Origin: Streptomyces griseicoloratus
Lineage (GTDB): Bacteria; Actinomycetota; Actinomycetes; Streptomycetales; Streptomycetaceae
NCBI RefSeq assembly: GCF_014534645.1
Contig: NZ_JACVQF010000181.1
Location: 62,001 to 126,000 of the forward strand
Length of the DNA: 64,000 bases
Direction: 5' to 3'
Shown here: positions 53,950-64,000 of the stretch, piece after piece
Layout of the letters: each line of letters starts with the position of its first letter
Numbering within the stretch: position 1 is the first letter of the stretch
Translations under genes and position numbers: made by a program
Notes under the pieces: model-generated
What the model saw: the letters and a program-made list of their open reading frames with translations, nothing else
What the model was told of the DNA's origin: nothing
Database searches by the model: none

Positions 53950-54825
53950 TTACCAGCTCGGGGGGCTCGCTATCGAGCGGGCCAGGACCTCGTCCAGGAC
54001 CTGGGCCGTCTCGGGGACGTCGAGCTGGGAGTTGTCGATGATGGGCAGGCCGGAGCCGTACCAGCCGGCCATGCGGCCGTGGATGCGGGCGACCTCCTCG
54101 TCCGTGAGCCTGCGGTTGCCGGTGCGCTCGGCGTTGCGTTCCAGGACGATGTCCAGGCCGGGCAGCAGGACGACCGGGAGCAGACCGGGGCCGACGTGCC
54201 GTTTCCAGCCGCCGAGGCCGACGACGGGGCGGTCGGGGAAGACGGCGTCGTCGAGGATGCACGAGATCCCGTTGGCGAGGAAGTTGCGCGCGGCGAAGCC
54301 GCAGGTGCGGCGGGCCAGGCGGTACTGGGCCTCGGAGTTGTCGTTCCACCCGGACTGGGGGTCGGCGAAGCCGGAGCGGACCCATTCGCGCACGTCGTCG
54401 AGGCTGATGTGGGCGGTCGGGACCCGGCGGTGGTCCGCCCAGTACTTGGCGACGCTGGTCTTGCCGGCACCCGCGGGGCCGATCAGCAGGACCGCGAGGG
54501 TCGTCGTGGCGGGCTCGGGCGCGGTCGCCGTGGCAGGGGGCGCGCTGGGCACGGCGACGGGACCGCCGGGCGGCAGTGGTACGTGGCCGGTGGTGTCCGG
54601 CACGGCCGGGGCCGGGGCCTGCTGCGGGGCTGGGGGGTGGGGGGCCGGGGGGTGGGGGGCCGGGGGGTGGGGGGTCTGCGCGGGGTAGCCCGGCGCCGGG
54701 GGTGGTGGCACGGGGGCGGGACCCTGGTGCGGACCCGGGTGGTGTGCGGCCGGGGACCAGCCGATGGCCGGTCCGTGCCCCGGCAGATGGGGCGGCGGCA
54801 GCGGAGAACCCACTGCGTGCTGCAT
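53950..54825 (-). CDS. P-loop AAA/kinase-like protein with Pro-rich N terminus
   Basis: Protein of 291 residues. The first 100 or so are Pro/His/Ala-rich with three PHPPA units, then a P-loop domain with Walker A LLIGPAGAGKTS and a kinase-like LID helix (RLTDEEVARIHGRMAGWY). Architecture resembles zeta-toxin or adenylylsulfate-kinase-like ATP-binding proteins; substrate unknown. I start at ATG 54825 (MQHAVGSPLPPP) with GGAG upstream; a start 32 codons earlier at 54921 is open. Between aroB and the M24 gene in a conserved Streptomyces order. Confidence 0.75.
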   Translation of the reverse strand: MQHAVGSPLPPPHLPGHGPAIGWSPAAHHPGPHQGPAPVPPPPAPGYPAQTPHPPAPHPPAPHPPAPQQAPAPAVPDTTGHVPLPPGGPVAVPSAPPATATAPEPATTTLAVLLIGPAGAGKTSVAKYWADHRRVPTAHISLDDVREWVRSGFADPQSGWNDNSEAQYRLARRTCGFAARNFLANGISCILDDAVFPDRPVVGLGGWKRHVGPGLLPVVLLPGLDIVLERNAERTGNRRLTDEEVARIHGRMAGWYGSGLPIIDNSQLDVPETAQVLDEVLARSIASPPSW

Positions 54826-54978
54826 CCGGTGCCACTCCGTCTCGTTCTTCGGGCTCGGTTCGCCTCCGGGGCGCTGCGGCCGTGGTCGAGGGGTCGACCC
54901 CGGCGCGCCCCTTCGGCTCACTCGCCGCAGGCGATGGGCGCTGACAGCGGGCCGAGGACCCGCTTGCTACCGAACGGT

Positions 54979-55019
54979 ACCGCCCCCGGCCGTCGTTTGG
55001 TGAAACGGCCGGGGGCGGT
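54979..55019 (-). terminator. Terminator after aroB
   Basis: Perfect 15-bp arms ACCGCCCCCGGCCGT (54979-54993) and ACGGCCGGGGGCGGT (55005-55019), 11-base loop, about 50 bases after the aroB stop on the minus strand. Confidence 0.8.
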
Positions 55020-55069
55020 CCGAAGTGCCCGCCCCGCAAGGCGAATCGGGCGGAAGGTGCGCCGGGGTA

Positions 55070-57900
<2,831 letters not shown>

Positions 57901-58104
57901 CGGTGCTCCTCAGTGCTCGCGCCCCGGTATGCCCTCCGTACGCGTCGGCTCGCGTACGACGACGGCGCGACCGGGTGCGCGGGCCCCGGTCCGCCACCTC
58001 CGATCCTCCCACGTCCGGCAAGGGGACCCGGCCGCCGGTCCATCTGGCGGACCGGAGGGGGTGGGGCGGGGCCGCCGCGCGGGGCACGCGGGTGGGCGTT
58101 CCTT

Positions 58105-58140
58105 GCCGTACCCCCTGCGGGAGCCGTACCCCCTGCGGGA
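58105..58140. repeat. 18-bp perfect tandem duplication
   Basis: GCCGTACCCCCTGCGGGA at 58105-58122 is repeated exactly at 58123-58140, in the 251-bp gap between aroE and aroC, just after the aroE stop on the minus strand. Confidence 0.9.
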
Positions 58141-58151
58141 CCGGACGGACG

Positions 58152-58979
58152 CTAGCGGTCCGCGAGGGCGCGCTCGCCCGCCTTGCGCATGGCGGCGAGC
58201 GGGGCCGGGGTGCGGCCGGTCATCTGCTCCACCTGGAGCACCGCCTGGTGCACCAGCAGGTCGAGGCCGCTGACGACGGCGCCGCCGTACGCCGACCAGC
58301 GGGCGGCGAGCGCGGTCGGCCAGGGGTCGTACAGCACGTCGAAGAGGGTCGCGGGCGTCTCCGGCACGGCGGAGGCCAGTGCGTCGGTGGTGCCGGCGGG
58401 GGTGGTGGCGATGACCAGCGGGGCGCGCAGCGCCTCCTCGGCGTCGGCCCAGTCGGCGATCCGCACCGCGACGTCCAGCCGCTCGGCCCACTCCCGCATC
58501 TCGGCGGCGCGGGCCTCGCTGCGCACGTAGACGGCGACCTCGCCGGTGCAGATCCGGGCCAGCGCGGCCAGCGCGGAGGAGGCGGTGGCACCGGCGCCGA
58601 GGACGGCCGCCGTGTCGACCTTGTCGATGCCGTGCTCGCGCAGGGCGGCGACCATGCCGGGGATGTCGGTGTTGTCGCCGGTCCTGCGGCCGTCCTCGGT
58701 GAAGACGACGGTGTTCACGGCGTCCACGGAGGCCGCCGTGTCGCTGATCTCGTCGAGCAGCGGGATCACGGCCCGCTTGAGCGGCATGGTCAGCGACAGC
58801 CCGGCCCACTCGGGCCCCAGCTTCTCGAAGAAGCCGGGCAGCGCCGCCTCGTCGACATCGAAACGGTCGTACGTCCAGCCCTCCAGGCCCAGCTCCGCGT
58901 ACGCGGCGCGGTGCAGCACCGGGGAGAGGGAGTGGGCGATCGGGGAGCCGAGCACGGCCGCCCGGCGGGGTGCGGACAT
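58152..58979 (-). CDS. aroE: Shikimate dehydrogenase
   Basis: Reduces dehydroshikimate with NADPH; 275 residues. N-terminal shikimate site LGSPIAHSLSPVLHRAAY, catalytic Lys in SLTMPLKRAVIP, Asp in GDNTDIPGM, and a Gly-rich loop VLGAGATASSAL. Start ATG 58979, whose G-overlap with the mltG stop (TGATG) and GAGGAA upstream favour it over a GTG at 59003. AroE-like quinate dehydrogenases are a less likely reading given the aro context. Confidence 0.92.
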   Translation of the reverse strand: MSAPRRAAVLGSPIAHSLSPVLHRAAYAELGLEGWTYDRFDVDEAALPGFFEKLGPEWAGLSLTMPLKRAVIPLLDEISDTAASVDAVNTVVFTEDGRRTGDNTDIPGMVAALREHGIDKVDTAAVLGAGATASSALAALARICTGEVAVYVRSEARAAEMREWAERLDVAVRIADWADAEEALRAPLVIATTPAGTTDALASAVPETPATLFDVLYDPWPTALAARWSAYGGAVVSGLDLLVHQAVLQVEQMTGRTPAPLAAMRKAGERALADR

Positions 58980-60700
58980 CAGTTGTTCCTCGAGGCGTTC
59001 CACTTGTCGACCAACTTCTGATGGTCCTCGTTGGTCTTGGTGAACTCGCTCGTCCTGCCGTCGAGCGAGATGAAGTAGTACCAGCCGCCGTCGGTCGGGT
59101 CGAGGGCGCCCTTCAGGGCCTCCTCACCGGGGTTGCTGATCGGGCCGGGCGGCAGGCCCTTGGTGTAGTAGGTGTTGTACGGGTTGTCGTAGTTGCGCAG
59201 CTCGCTGAGGGACAGGTCGAGCTTGCTCTGGTTCTTGATGTAGTTGTACGTGGAGTCGAACTCCAGCATCCCGTTGGTCTGCTCGTTGCCCGGCTCGAGG
59301 CGGTTGTAGACGACCTCGGCCATCTTCCGGAAGTCGTCGTGGCTGGTGCCCTCGGCCTGGACGAGGCTGGCCACGGTGAGCAGTTGCCAGGGCCCTTCGA
59401 GGCCAAGGCTCTCCGCCTTCTTCTCGAGGCCGAGTTCCTCGTACTTCTCGGTCGCCCGCGCCACCATCTGCTTCAGCACGTCCTCGGGCTTCTGGCCCTT
59501 GGCAGCCGAGTAGCTGGAAGGGTAGAGGAAGCCCTCCAGGGGGTCCTTGACGTTCTCGTGGTTCGTCGCCCAGTCGGGCAGGCCGAGGCTCTTCCACTTG
59601 GTCTCGGCCACCTTTGCAGTGGTGCCCTTGTCGACTTCCAGGCGTTTGTCGATGAGCTGGTAGATGTCGGCGTTGCGCTTGCCCTCGGCGATGATCAGGT
59701 TGCTGCGGCTCTCCGGGCTCAGCAGCAGCTCGACGGCGCTCTCGGCCGACATCTCCTTCTGCAGCGTGTACACGCCGTCCTGGATGGACTTGCCCCGCGG
59801 GTTGCTCTGCTGGGCCGCGACGAAGGCGTCGACGCTCTTGACCACGCCCTTCTTCTTGAGCTCCTGGCCGATGGTCCAGCCGCCCGCGCCCTTCGGGATG
59901 GTGACGGTGACCTGCTCGCCGTTTCCGTCGCCCGCGTAGTCCGGGGCGGCGCCGAAACGATCCTGGTAAAACTGGTAGCCGAAATATCCGACTCCTGCCA
60001 CACCGCCGCCGAGCACCAGGCAGACCACGAGACAGGCGCACCCGTTACGGCGTTTCCGGGGCTTGCCGCCCCGGCCCCTGCGCTCGCCGCGCCCTCGGCC
60101 GGCACCGTCGCCGTCATCGGCGTCGTCGTCCCGGTCGTCGGCGTTCCCGCCCGCGAAGAAGGCGTGTTCTCCCTCGTCGGGGCCGGGGTCCCAGTCCTGA
60201 CGCTGCGGTTCGGGTTCGGTGCGCCGGCGCCCCGGCGGCTCCGGCGGAGGGTACGCCTCCGGGGTGCCGTAGAAGTCGGGCCGCTCCGCGCCGTAGCCGG
60301 CGCTCTGCTGCCCGTAGGGGTCGGACGGGTCGGCGGGGTACTGGACGTGCGGCTGCGCGCCGCCGCCCCAGCCGTCGTCGCCGTCGTACGGCTGCTGCTG
60401 GTGCTGTGCCTGGGCCGCGTACTGCTGCTGGTCGTACGGCTGCTCCTGGTGCCCGCCGTACTGCCCGTACTGCTGCTGCGCCTGACCGTACGCGGACTGT
60501 CCGCCATCGCTCCAGTCGCCGTAGTGCGACTGCTGCGGTTGCTGCGGTTGCTGCGGCTGCTCCGGATAGTGCTGCGGCCGGCCGCCGTAGGGGGACTGCT
60601 GACCCGCATGGGCCTGCTGTCCGCCCCATCCGCCGTCCCCGTACAACGGGTCCTCCGGATGCCACGGTTCGGAGCCTTGGCCCCGGCCATACTCAGTCAT
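58979..60700 (-). CDS. mltG: Endolytic murein transglycosylase MltG
   Basis: Membrane-anchored enzyme of 573 residues that cuts nascent glycan strands. The first 225 or so residues are a disordered cytoplasmic tail rich in Gln, Tyr, Gly and Asp, then one membrane helix (CACLVVCLVLGGGVAGVGYFGY, about 236-257), a LysM-like subdomain and the YceG catalytic domain with putative catalytic Glu450 in LVQAEGTS. Length is long because of the tail, usual in Streptomyces. ATG 60700. Overlaps aroE by one base. Confidence 0.93.
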   Translation of the reverse strand: MTEYGRGQGSEPWHPEDPLYGDGGWGGQQAHAGQQSPYGGRPQHYPEQPQQPQQPQQSHYGDWSDGGQSAYGQAQQQYGQYGGHQEQPYDQQQYAAQAQHQQQPYDGDDGWGGGAQPHVQYPADPSDPYGQQSAGYGAERPDFYGTPEAYPPPEPPGRRRTEPEPQRQDWDPGPDEGEHAFFAGGNADDRDDDADDGDGAGRGRGERRGRGGKPRKRRNGCACLVVCLVLGGGVAGVGYFGYQFYQDRFGAAPDYAGDGNGEQVTVTIPKGAGGWTIGQELKKKGVVKSVDAFVAAQQSNPRGKSIQDGVYTLQKEMSAESAVELLLSPESRSNLIIAEGKRNADIYQLIDKRLEVDKGTTAKVAETKWKSLGLPDWATNHENVKDPLEGFLYPSSYSAAKGQKPEDVLKQMVARATEKYEELGLEKKAESLGLEGPWQLLTVASLVQAEGTSHDDFRKMAEVVYNRLEPGNEQTNGMLEFDSTYNYIKNQSKLDLSLSELRNYDNPYNTYYTKGLPPGPISNPGEEALKGALDPTDGGWYYFISLDGRTSEFTKTNEDHQKLVDKWNASRNN

Positions 60701-60823
60701 CGATCCCCTAGAGCCGCGAGGCGGCGGAACGCGCGGCCGGAAGGACCGGCTTCCGTTCCGCCTCTTGCTGTGCGGCGGCTGTTCGAATGCCGCCGCATCG
60801 CGCGGAACGTTACCGTATCGCGA

Positions 60824-61327
60824 TCAGATGACCACTTCGACGCCCTCGCCGGGTGCTTTGCCTGACACCCGTTCGGATTCCAGCGCCTGCTGGAGGATGA
60901 TCACAGCGGCTGCCTGGTCGATGACCGACCTGCCCTTCTTGGACTTCACGCCCGAGGCGCGCAGTCCCTGGGCGGCCGTCACGGTCGTCATCCGCTCGTC
61001 GACCAGCCGCACGGCGACGGGCGCGATGCCCTTGGCCAGTTCCTGGGCGAAGCCGCGGGCCTTGGCCGCGGCCGGGCCCTCGCCCCCCTTGAGGGAGCGA
61101 GGGAGGCCGACGACGACCTCGATGGGCTCGTACTCCTCGACCAGCTGCCGCAGACGGCGGTGAGCCGCCGGAAGGTCGCGGCCGGGGACGGTCTCGACCG
61201 GGGTGGCGAGGATCCCGTCGGGGTCGCAGGAGGCGACCCCGATGCGGGCGTCCCCGACGTCGATCGCCAGACGGCGGCCGCGGCGCATGACCGGGCCGCC
61301 CGCCTGTCCGTTCTCCGTGCCGCTCAC
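60824..61327 (-). CDS. ruvX: Holliday junction resolvase-like RuvX (YqgF)
   Basis: RNase H-fold protein of 167 residues, linked to pre-16S rRNA 5' end processing. Asp in [13 protein letters not shown], Glu in LVDERMTTV and a C-terminal Asp in [12 protein letters not shown] form the active site. GTG at 61327 overlaps the alaS stop as GTGA; a start at [12 protein letters not shown] (61288) is an alternative. Its place after alaS is conserved across Gram-positives. Confidence 0.94.
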   Translation of the reverse strand: MSGTENGQAGGPVMRRGRRLAIDVGDARIGVASCDPDGILATPVETVPGRDLPAAHRRLRQLVEEYEPIEVVVGLPRSLKGGEGPAAAKARGFAQELAKGIAPVAVRLVDERMTTVTAAQGLRASGVKSKKGRSVIDQAAAVIILQQALESERVSGKAPGEGVEVVI

Positions 61328-63996
61328 TTGGCCGTTTCCGCCACGAGCCGCTCGACGGCCTCGACGGCCTCGCCGATGGCGGCCGGGTTCTGGCCGCCGC
61401 CCTGGGCGACGTCCGGCTTGCCGCCACCGCCGCCGCCGAGGGTCTTGGCGGCCGTGCGGACCAGGTCACCGGCCTTGAGGCCGCGGTCGCGGGCGGCGTC
61501 GTTGGTGGCGATCACCGTCAGCGGCTTGCCGTTGACCGTGGTGAACAGGGCCACGACCGCGGCCCGGCCGCCCTGGATGCGCCCGCGCACGTCGAGGACC
61601 AGCTTGCGCAGGTCGTCGGCGGTGGTGCCGTCCGGGACCTGGCCGGTCACCAGGGCGACGCCGCGCACGTCCTTGGCGGACTCGGCGAGGCCGGCGGCGG
61701 CCTGGAGCACCTTCTCGGCGCGGAACTTCTCGATCTCCTTCTCGGCGTCCTTCAGCTTGGCGAGCATGCCGGCGACCTTCTCCGGCAGCTCCTCGGAGCG
61801 GCCCTTGAGCAGCTCGGTGAGCTGGTTGACCACCGTGTGCTCACGGGCGAGGAAGTTGTAGGCGTCCACGCCGACCAGGGCCTCGATGCGGCGCACACCG
61901 GAGCCGATGGACGACTCGCCCAGCAGCTTCACGAGGCCCAGCTGGGCGGTGTTGTGCACGTGGGTGCCGCCGCACAGCTCCTTGGAGAAGTCGCCGATGG
62001 TCACGACGCGCACGCGGTCGCCGTACTTCTCGCCGAACTCGGCGATGGCACCCTGCTTCTTGGCCTCGTCGATGCCCATGACCTCGGCCTGGACGTCCAG
62101 GTCGCGGGCGAGCACCTCGTTGATCTTCTGCTCGACGTCGGTCATCACGGCCGTCGGGACGGCGGACGGCGAGCCGAAGTCGAAGCGGAAGCGGCCGGGC
62201 TGGTTCTCGGAACCGGCCTGGGCGGCCGTCGGGCCGAGGGCGTCGCGCAGGGCCTGGTGGGTGAGGTGGGTGGCCGAGTGGGCGCGGGCGATGGCCGTGC
62301 GGCGCTTGGCGTCGATCGAGGCGTGGGCCTTGGCGCCGACGGTGACCTCGCCGACCTGGACGACGCCCTTGTGGACGTACACACCGGGGACCGGCTTCTG
62401 GCAGTCGCGGACCTCGATGACGGCACCGGTGTCGATCTTGATCCGGCCGGTGTCGCCGATCTGGCCGCCGCCCTCGGCGTAGAACGGGGTGCGGTCGAGG
62501 ACGACCTCGACCTCGTCGCCCTCGGTGGCGGCCGGCGAGGAGACGCCGTCGACGAGGATGCCGACGACGGTGGACTCGCCCTCGGTGTCGGTGTAGCCGA
62601 TGAAGTCGGTGGCACCGGCCCGGTCGGCGATCTCCCGGTAGGCGCCGAGGTCGGCGTGGCCGGTCTTCTTGGCCTGGGCGTCGGCCTTGGCGCGCTCCCG
62701 CTGCTCCTTCATCAGGCGCCGGAAGCCGTCCTCGTCCACGGACAGCCCCTGCTCGGCGGCCATCTCCAGGGTGAGGTCGATCGGGAAGCCCCAGGTGTCG
62801 TGGAGCAGGAAGGCCTTGTCGCCGGGCAGGACGGTACCGCCGGCGGCCTTGGTGTCGGCCACGGCGGTGTCGAGGATGTTGGTGCCGGCCTTCAGCGTCT
62901 TGAGGAAGGCGTTCTCCTCGGCGAGGGCGACCTTCTCGATGCGCTCGCGGTCGGTGACCAGCTCGGGGTACTGCTGCCCCATCATGTGGATCACGACGTC
63001 GATCAGGTCCTTGACGACCGGACCGGTGGCGCCGAGCAGACGCATGTTGCGGATGGCGCGGCGCATGATGCGGCGCAGCACGTAGCCGCGGCCCTCGTTG
63101 CCGGGGGTGACGCCGTCGCCGATGAGCATCACGGCGGTGCGGATGTGGTCGGTGACCACGCGCAGGGAGACGTCCGAGGCGTGGGCGTCGCCGTAGGCCA
63201 CACCGGTCAGCTCGGTGGCCTTCTTGATGACGGCCATGGAGGTGTCGATCTCGTACATGTTCTGCACGCCCTGCAGAATCATGGCGAGCCGCTCCAGGCC
63301 GAGGCCCGTGTCGATGTTCTTGGCGGGCAGGTCACCGAGGATCTCGAAGTCCTCCTTGCCGGTGCCCTCGCCGCGCTCGTACTGCATGAAGACCAGGTTC
63401 CAGATCTCCACGTACCGCTCGTCGTTGACGGCCGGGCCGCCCTCGACGCCGAACTCGGGGCCGCGGTCGTAGTTGATCTCGGAGCACGGGCCGCAGGGGC
63501 CGGGGACGCCCATGGACCAGAAGTTGTCCTTCTTGCCCAGGCGCTGGATGCGCTCGGCGGGGACGCCGACGACCTCGCGCCAGATCTGCTCGGCCTCGTC
63601 GTCGTCCTGGTAGACGGTGATCCACAGGCGCTCGGGGTCGAGGCCGTAGCCGCCCTTGTCCTGAGGGCTGGTCAGCAGCTCCCAGGCGAGCTTGCAGGCG
63701 CCTTCCTTGAAGTAGTCGCCGAAGGAGAAGTTGCCGCACATCTGGAAGAACGTGCCGTGCCGGGTGGTCTTGCCGACCTCCTCGATGTCCGGCGTACGGA
63801 CGCACTTCTGCACGCTGGTGGCGCGGGAGAACTTGGGCTTGACCTCGCCGAGGAAGTACGGCTTGAAGGGCACCATGCCCGCGTTGACCAGCAGCAGAGT
63901 CGGGTCGTCCGCGATGAGCGACGCCGAAGGGACGACGGTGTGCCCGCGCTCCTCGAAGAAGCTCAACCAGCGGCGGCGGATCTCGGCCGACTCCAT
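61324..63996 (-). CDS. alaS: Alanyl-tRNA synthetase
   Basis: Charges tRNA-Ala; 890 residues, complete. Class II core with [18 protein letters not shown] (motif 2 region), the editing domain zinc ligands in [11 protein letters not shown] and CGGTHVHNT, and a C-terminal DHHA1/oligomerisation domain ending in [18 protein letters not shown] 63996 lies four bases from the window edge, so its promoter is outside. First visible gene of the alaS-to-nusB block. Confidence 0.98.
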   Translation of the reverse strand: MESAEIRRRWLSFFEERGHTVVPSASLIADDPTLLLVNAGMVPFKPYFLGEVKPKFSRATSVQKCVRTPDIEEVGKTTRHGTFFQMCGNFSFGDYFKEGACKLAWELLTSPQDKGGYGLDPERLWITVYQDDDEAEQIWREVVGVPAERIQRLGKKDNFWSMGVPGPCGPCSEINYDRGPEFGVEGGPAVNDERYVEIWNLVFMQYERGEGTGKEDFEILGDLPAKNIDTGLGLERLAMILQGVQNMYEIDTSMAVIKKATELTGVAYGDAHASDVSLRVVTDHIRTAVMLIGDGVTPGNEGRGYVLRRIMRRAIRNMRLLGATGPVVKDLIDVVIHMMGQQYPELVTDRERIEKVALAEENAFLKTLKAGTNILDTAVADTKAAGGTVLPGDKAFLLHDTWGFPIDLTLEMAAEQGLSVDEDGFRRLMKEQRERAKADAQAKKTGHADLGAYREIADRAGATDFIGYTDTEGESTVVGILVDGVSSPAATEGDEVEVVLDRTPFYAEGGGQIGDTGRIKIDTGAVIEVRDCQKPVPGVYVHKGVVQVGEVTVGAKAHASIDAKRRTAIARAHSATHLTHQALRDALGPTAAQAGSENQPGRFRFDFGSPSAVPTAVMTDVEQKINEVLARDLDVQAEVMGIDEAKKQGAIAEFGEKYGDRVRVVTIGDFSKELCGGTHVHNTAQLGLVKLLGESSIGSGVRRIEALVGVDAYNFLAREHTVVNQLTELLKGRSEELPEKVAGMLAKLKDAEKEIEKFRAEKVLQAAAGLAESAKDVRGVALVTGQVPDGTTADDLRKLVLDVRGRIQGGRAAVVALFTTVNGKPLTVIATNDAARDRGLKAGDLVRTAAKTLGGGGGGKPDVAQGGGQNPAAIGEAVEAVERLVAETAK

Positions 63997-64000
63997 CAGT

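Overview
The window is high-GC DNA from a filamentous actinomycete, almost certainly a Streptomyces close to S. coelicolor. It carries bldD, the actinobacterial integration host factor, a Streptomyces-type secreted GH18 chitinase with a DasR-like operator, many GTG starts, and a core-gene order that matches (from memory, not searched) the SCO1438-SCO1501 block of S. coelicolor. No phage, insertion sequence, CRISPR array or rRNA gene was seen. Most of it is conserved core chromosome on the minus strand, broken by a more variable middle part (about 4.5-34 kb).

Region by region. 1-4.4 kb: a minus-strand riboflavin operon (ribE-ribM-ribBA-ribH) running straight into hisE and a truncated hisG, all downstream of an FMN riboswitch. 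4.6-16.3 kb: accessory carbon and transport genes: chitinase, an NmrA-like SDR plus a small membrane protein, a ROK repressor divergent from an MFS exporter, a thioesterase, a uracil permease, a membrane-anchored GH6 protein, a DUF5995 protein and an LLM oxidoreductase. 16.3-22.9 kb: a probable lysine-use locus with a lysine 2-monooxygenase/5-aminovaleramidase pair (DavB/DavA-like), an MFS transporter, an Lrp/AsnC regulator and a cationic amino acid-type permease. 23.6-34 kb: guaB1, a secreted RNase with its barstar inhibitor, a SorC-type regulator, rpe, an MMPL transporter, rsmB, fmt and a small DNA-binding-like protein.

33.3-51.6 kb: core genes priA, metK, coaBC, rpoZ, gmk, sIHF, then the complete pyrimidine operon pyrR-pyrB-pyrC-(PH-like protein)-carA-carB-pyrD-pyrF with a PyrR-type leader, and divergently bldD with an apparent autoregulatory BldD box in its promoter. 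51.1-64 kb: a second long minus-strand block alaS-ruvX-mltG-aroE-aroC-aroK/aroB-(P-loop protein)-(M24 peptidase-like)-efp-nusB, linking alanyl-tRNA synthesis, cell-wall processing, the shikimate pathway and translation/transcription factors.

The least ordinary observations are: a circularly permuted tRNA-like arrangement upstream of priA; a triple GTTGCG-type motif shared by the davA and permease upstream regions; a read-through aroK-aroB fusion; four unrelated intergenic tandem-repeat arrays (35, 79, about 42 and 183 bp), one of which is made of copies of the 3' end of the ROK gene; and an M24 peptidase-like protein with altered metal ligands. All functional statements rest on reading the sequence and on remembered family knowledge; nothing was searched or computed beyond hand alignment.
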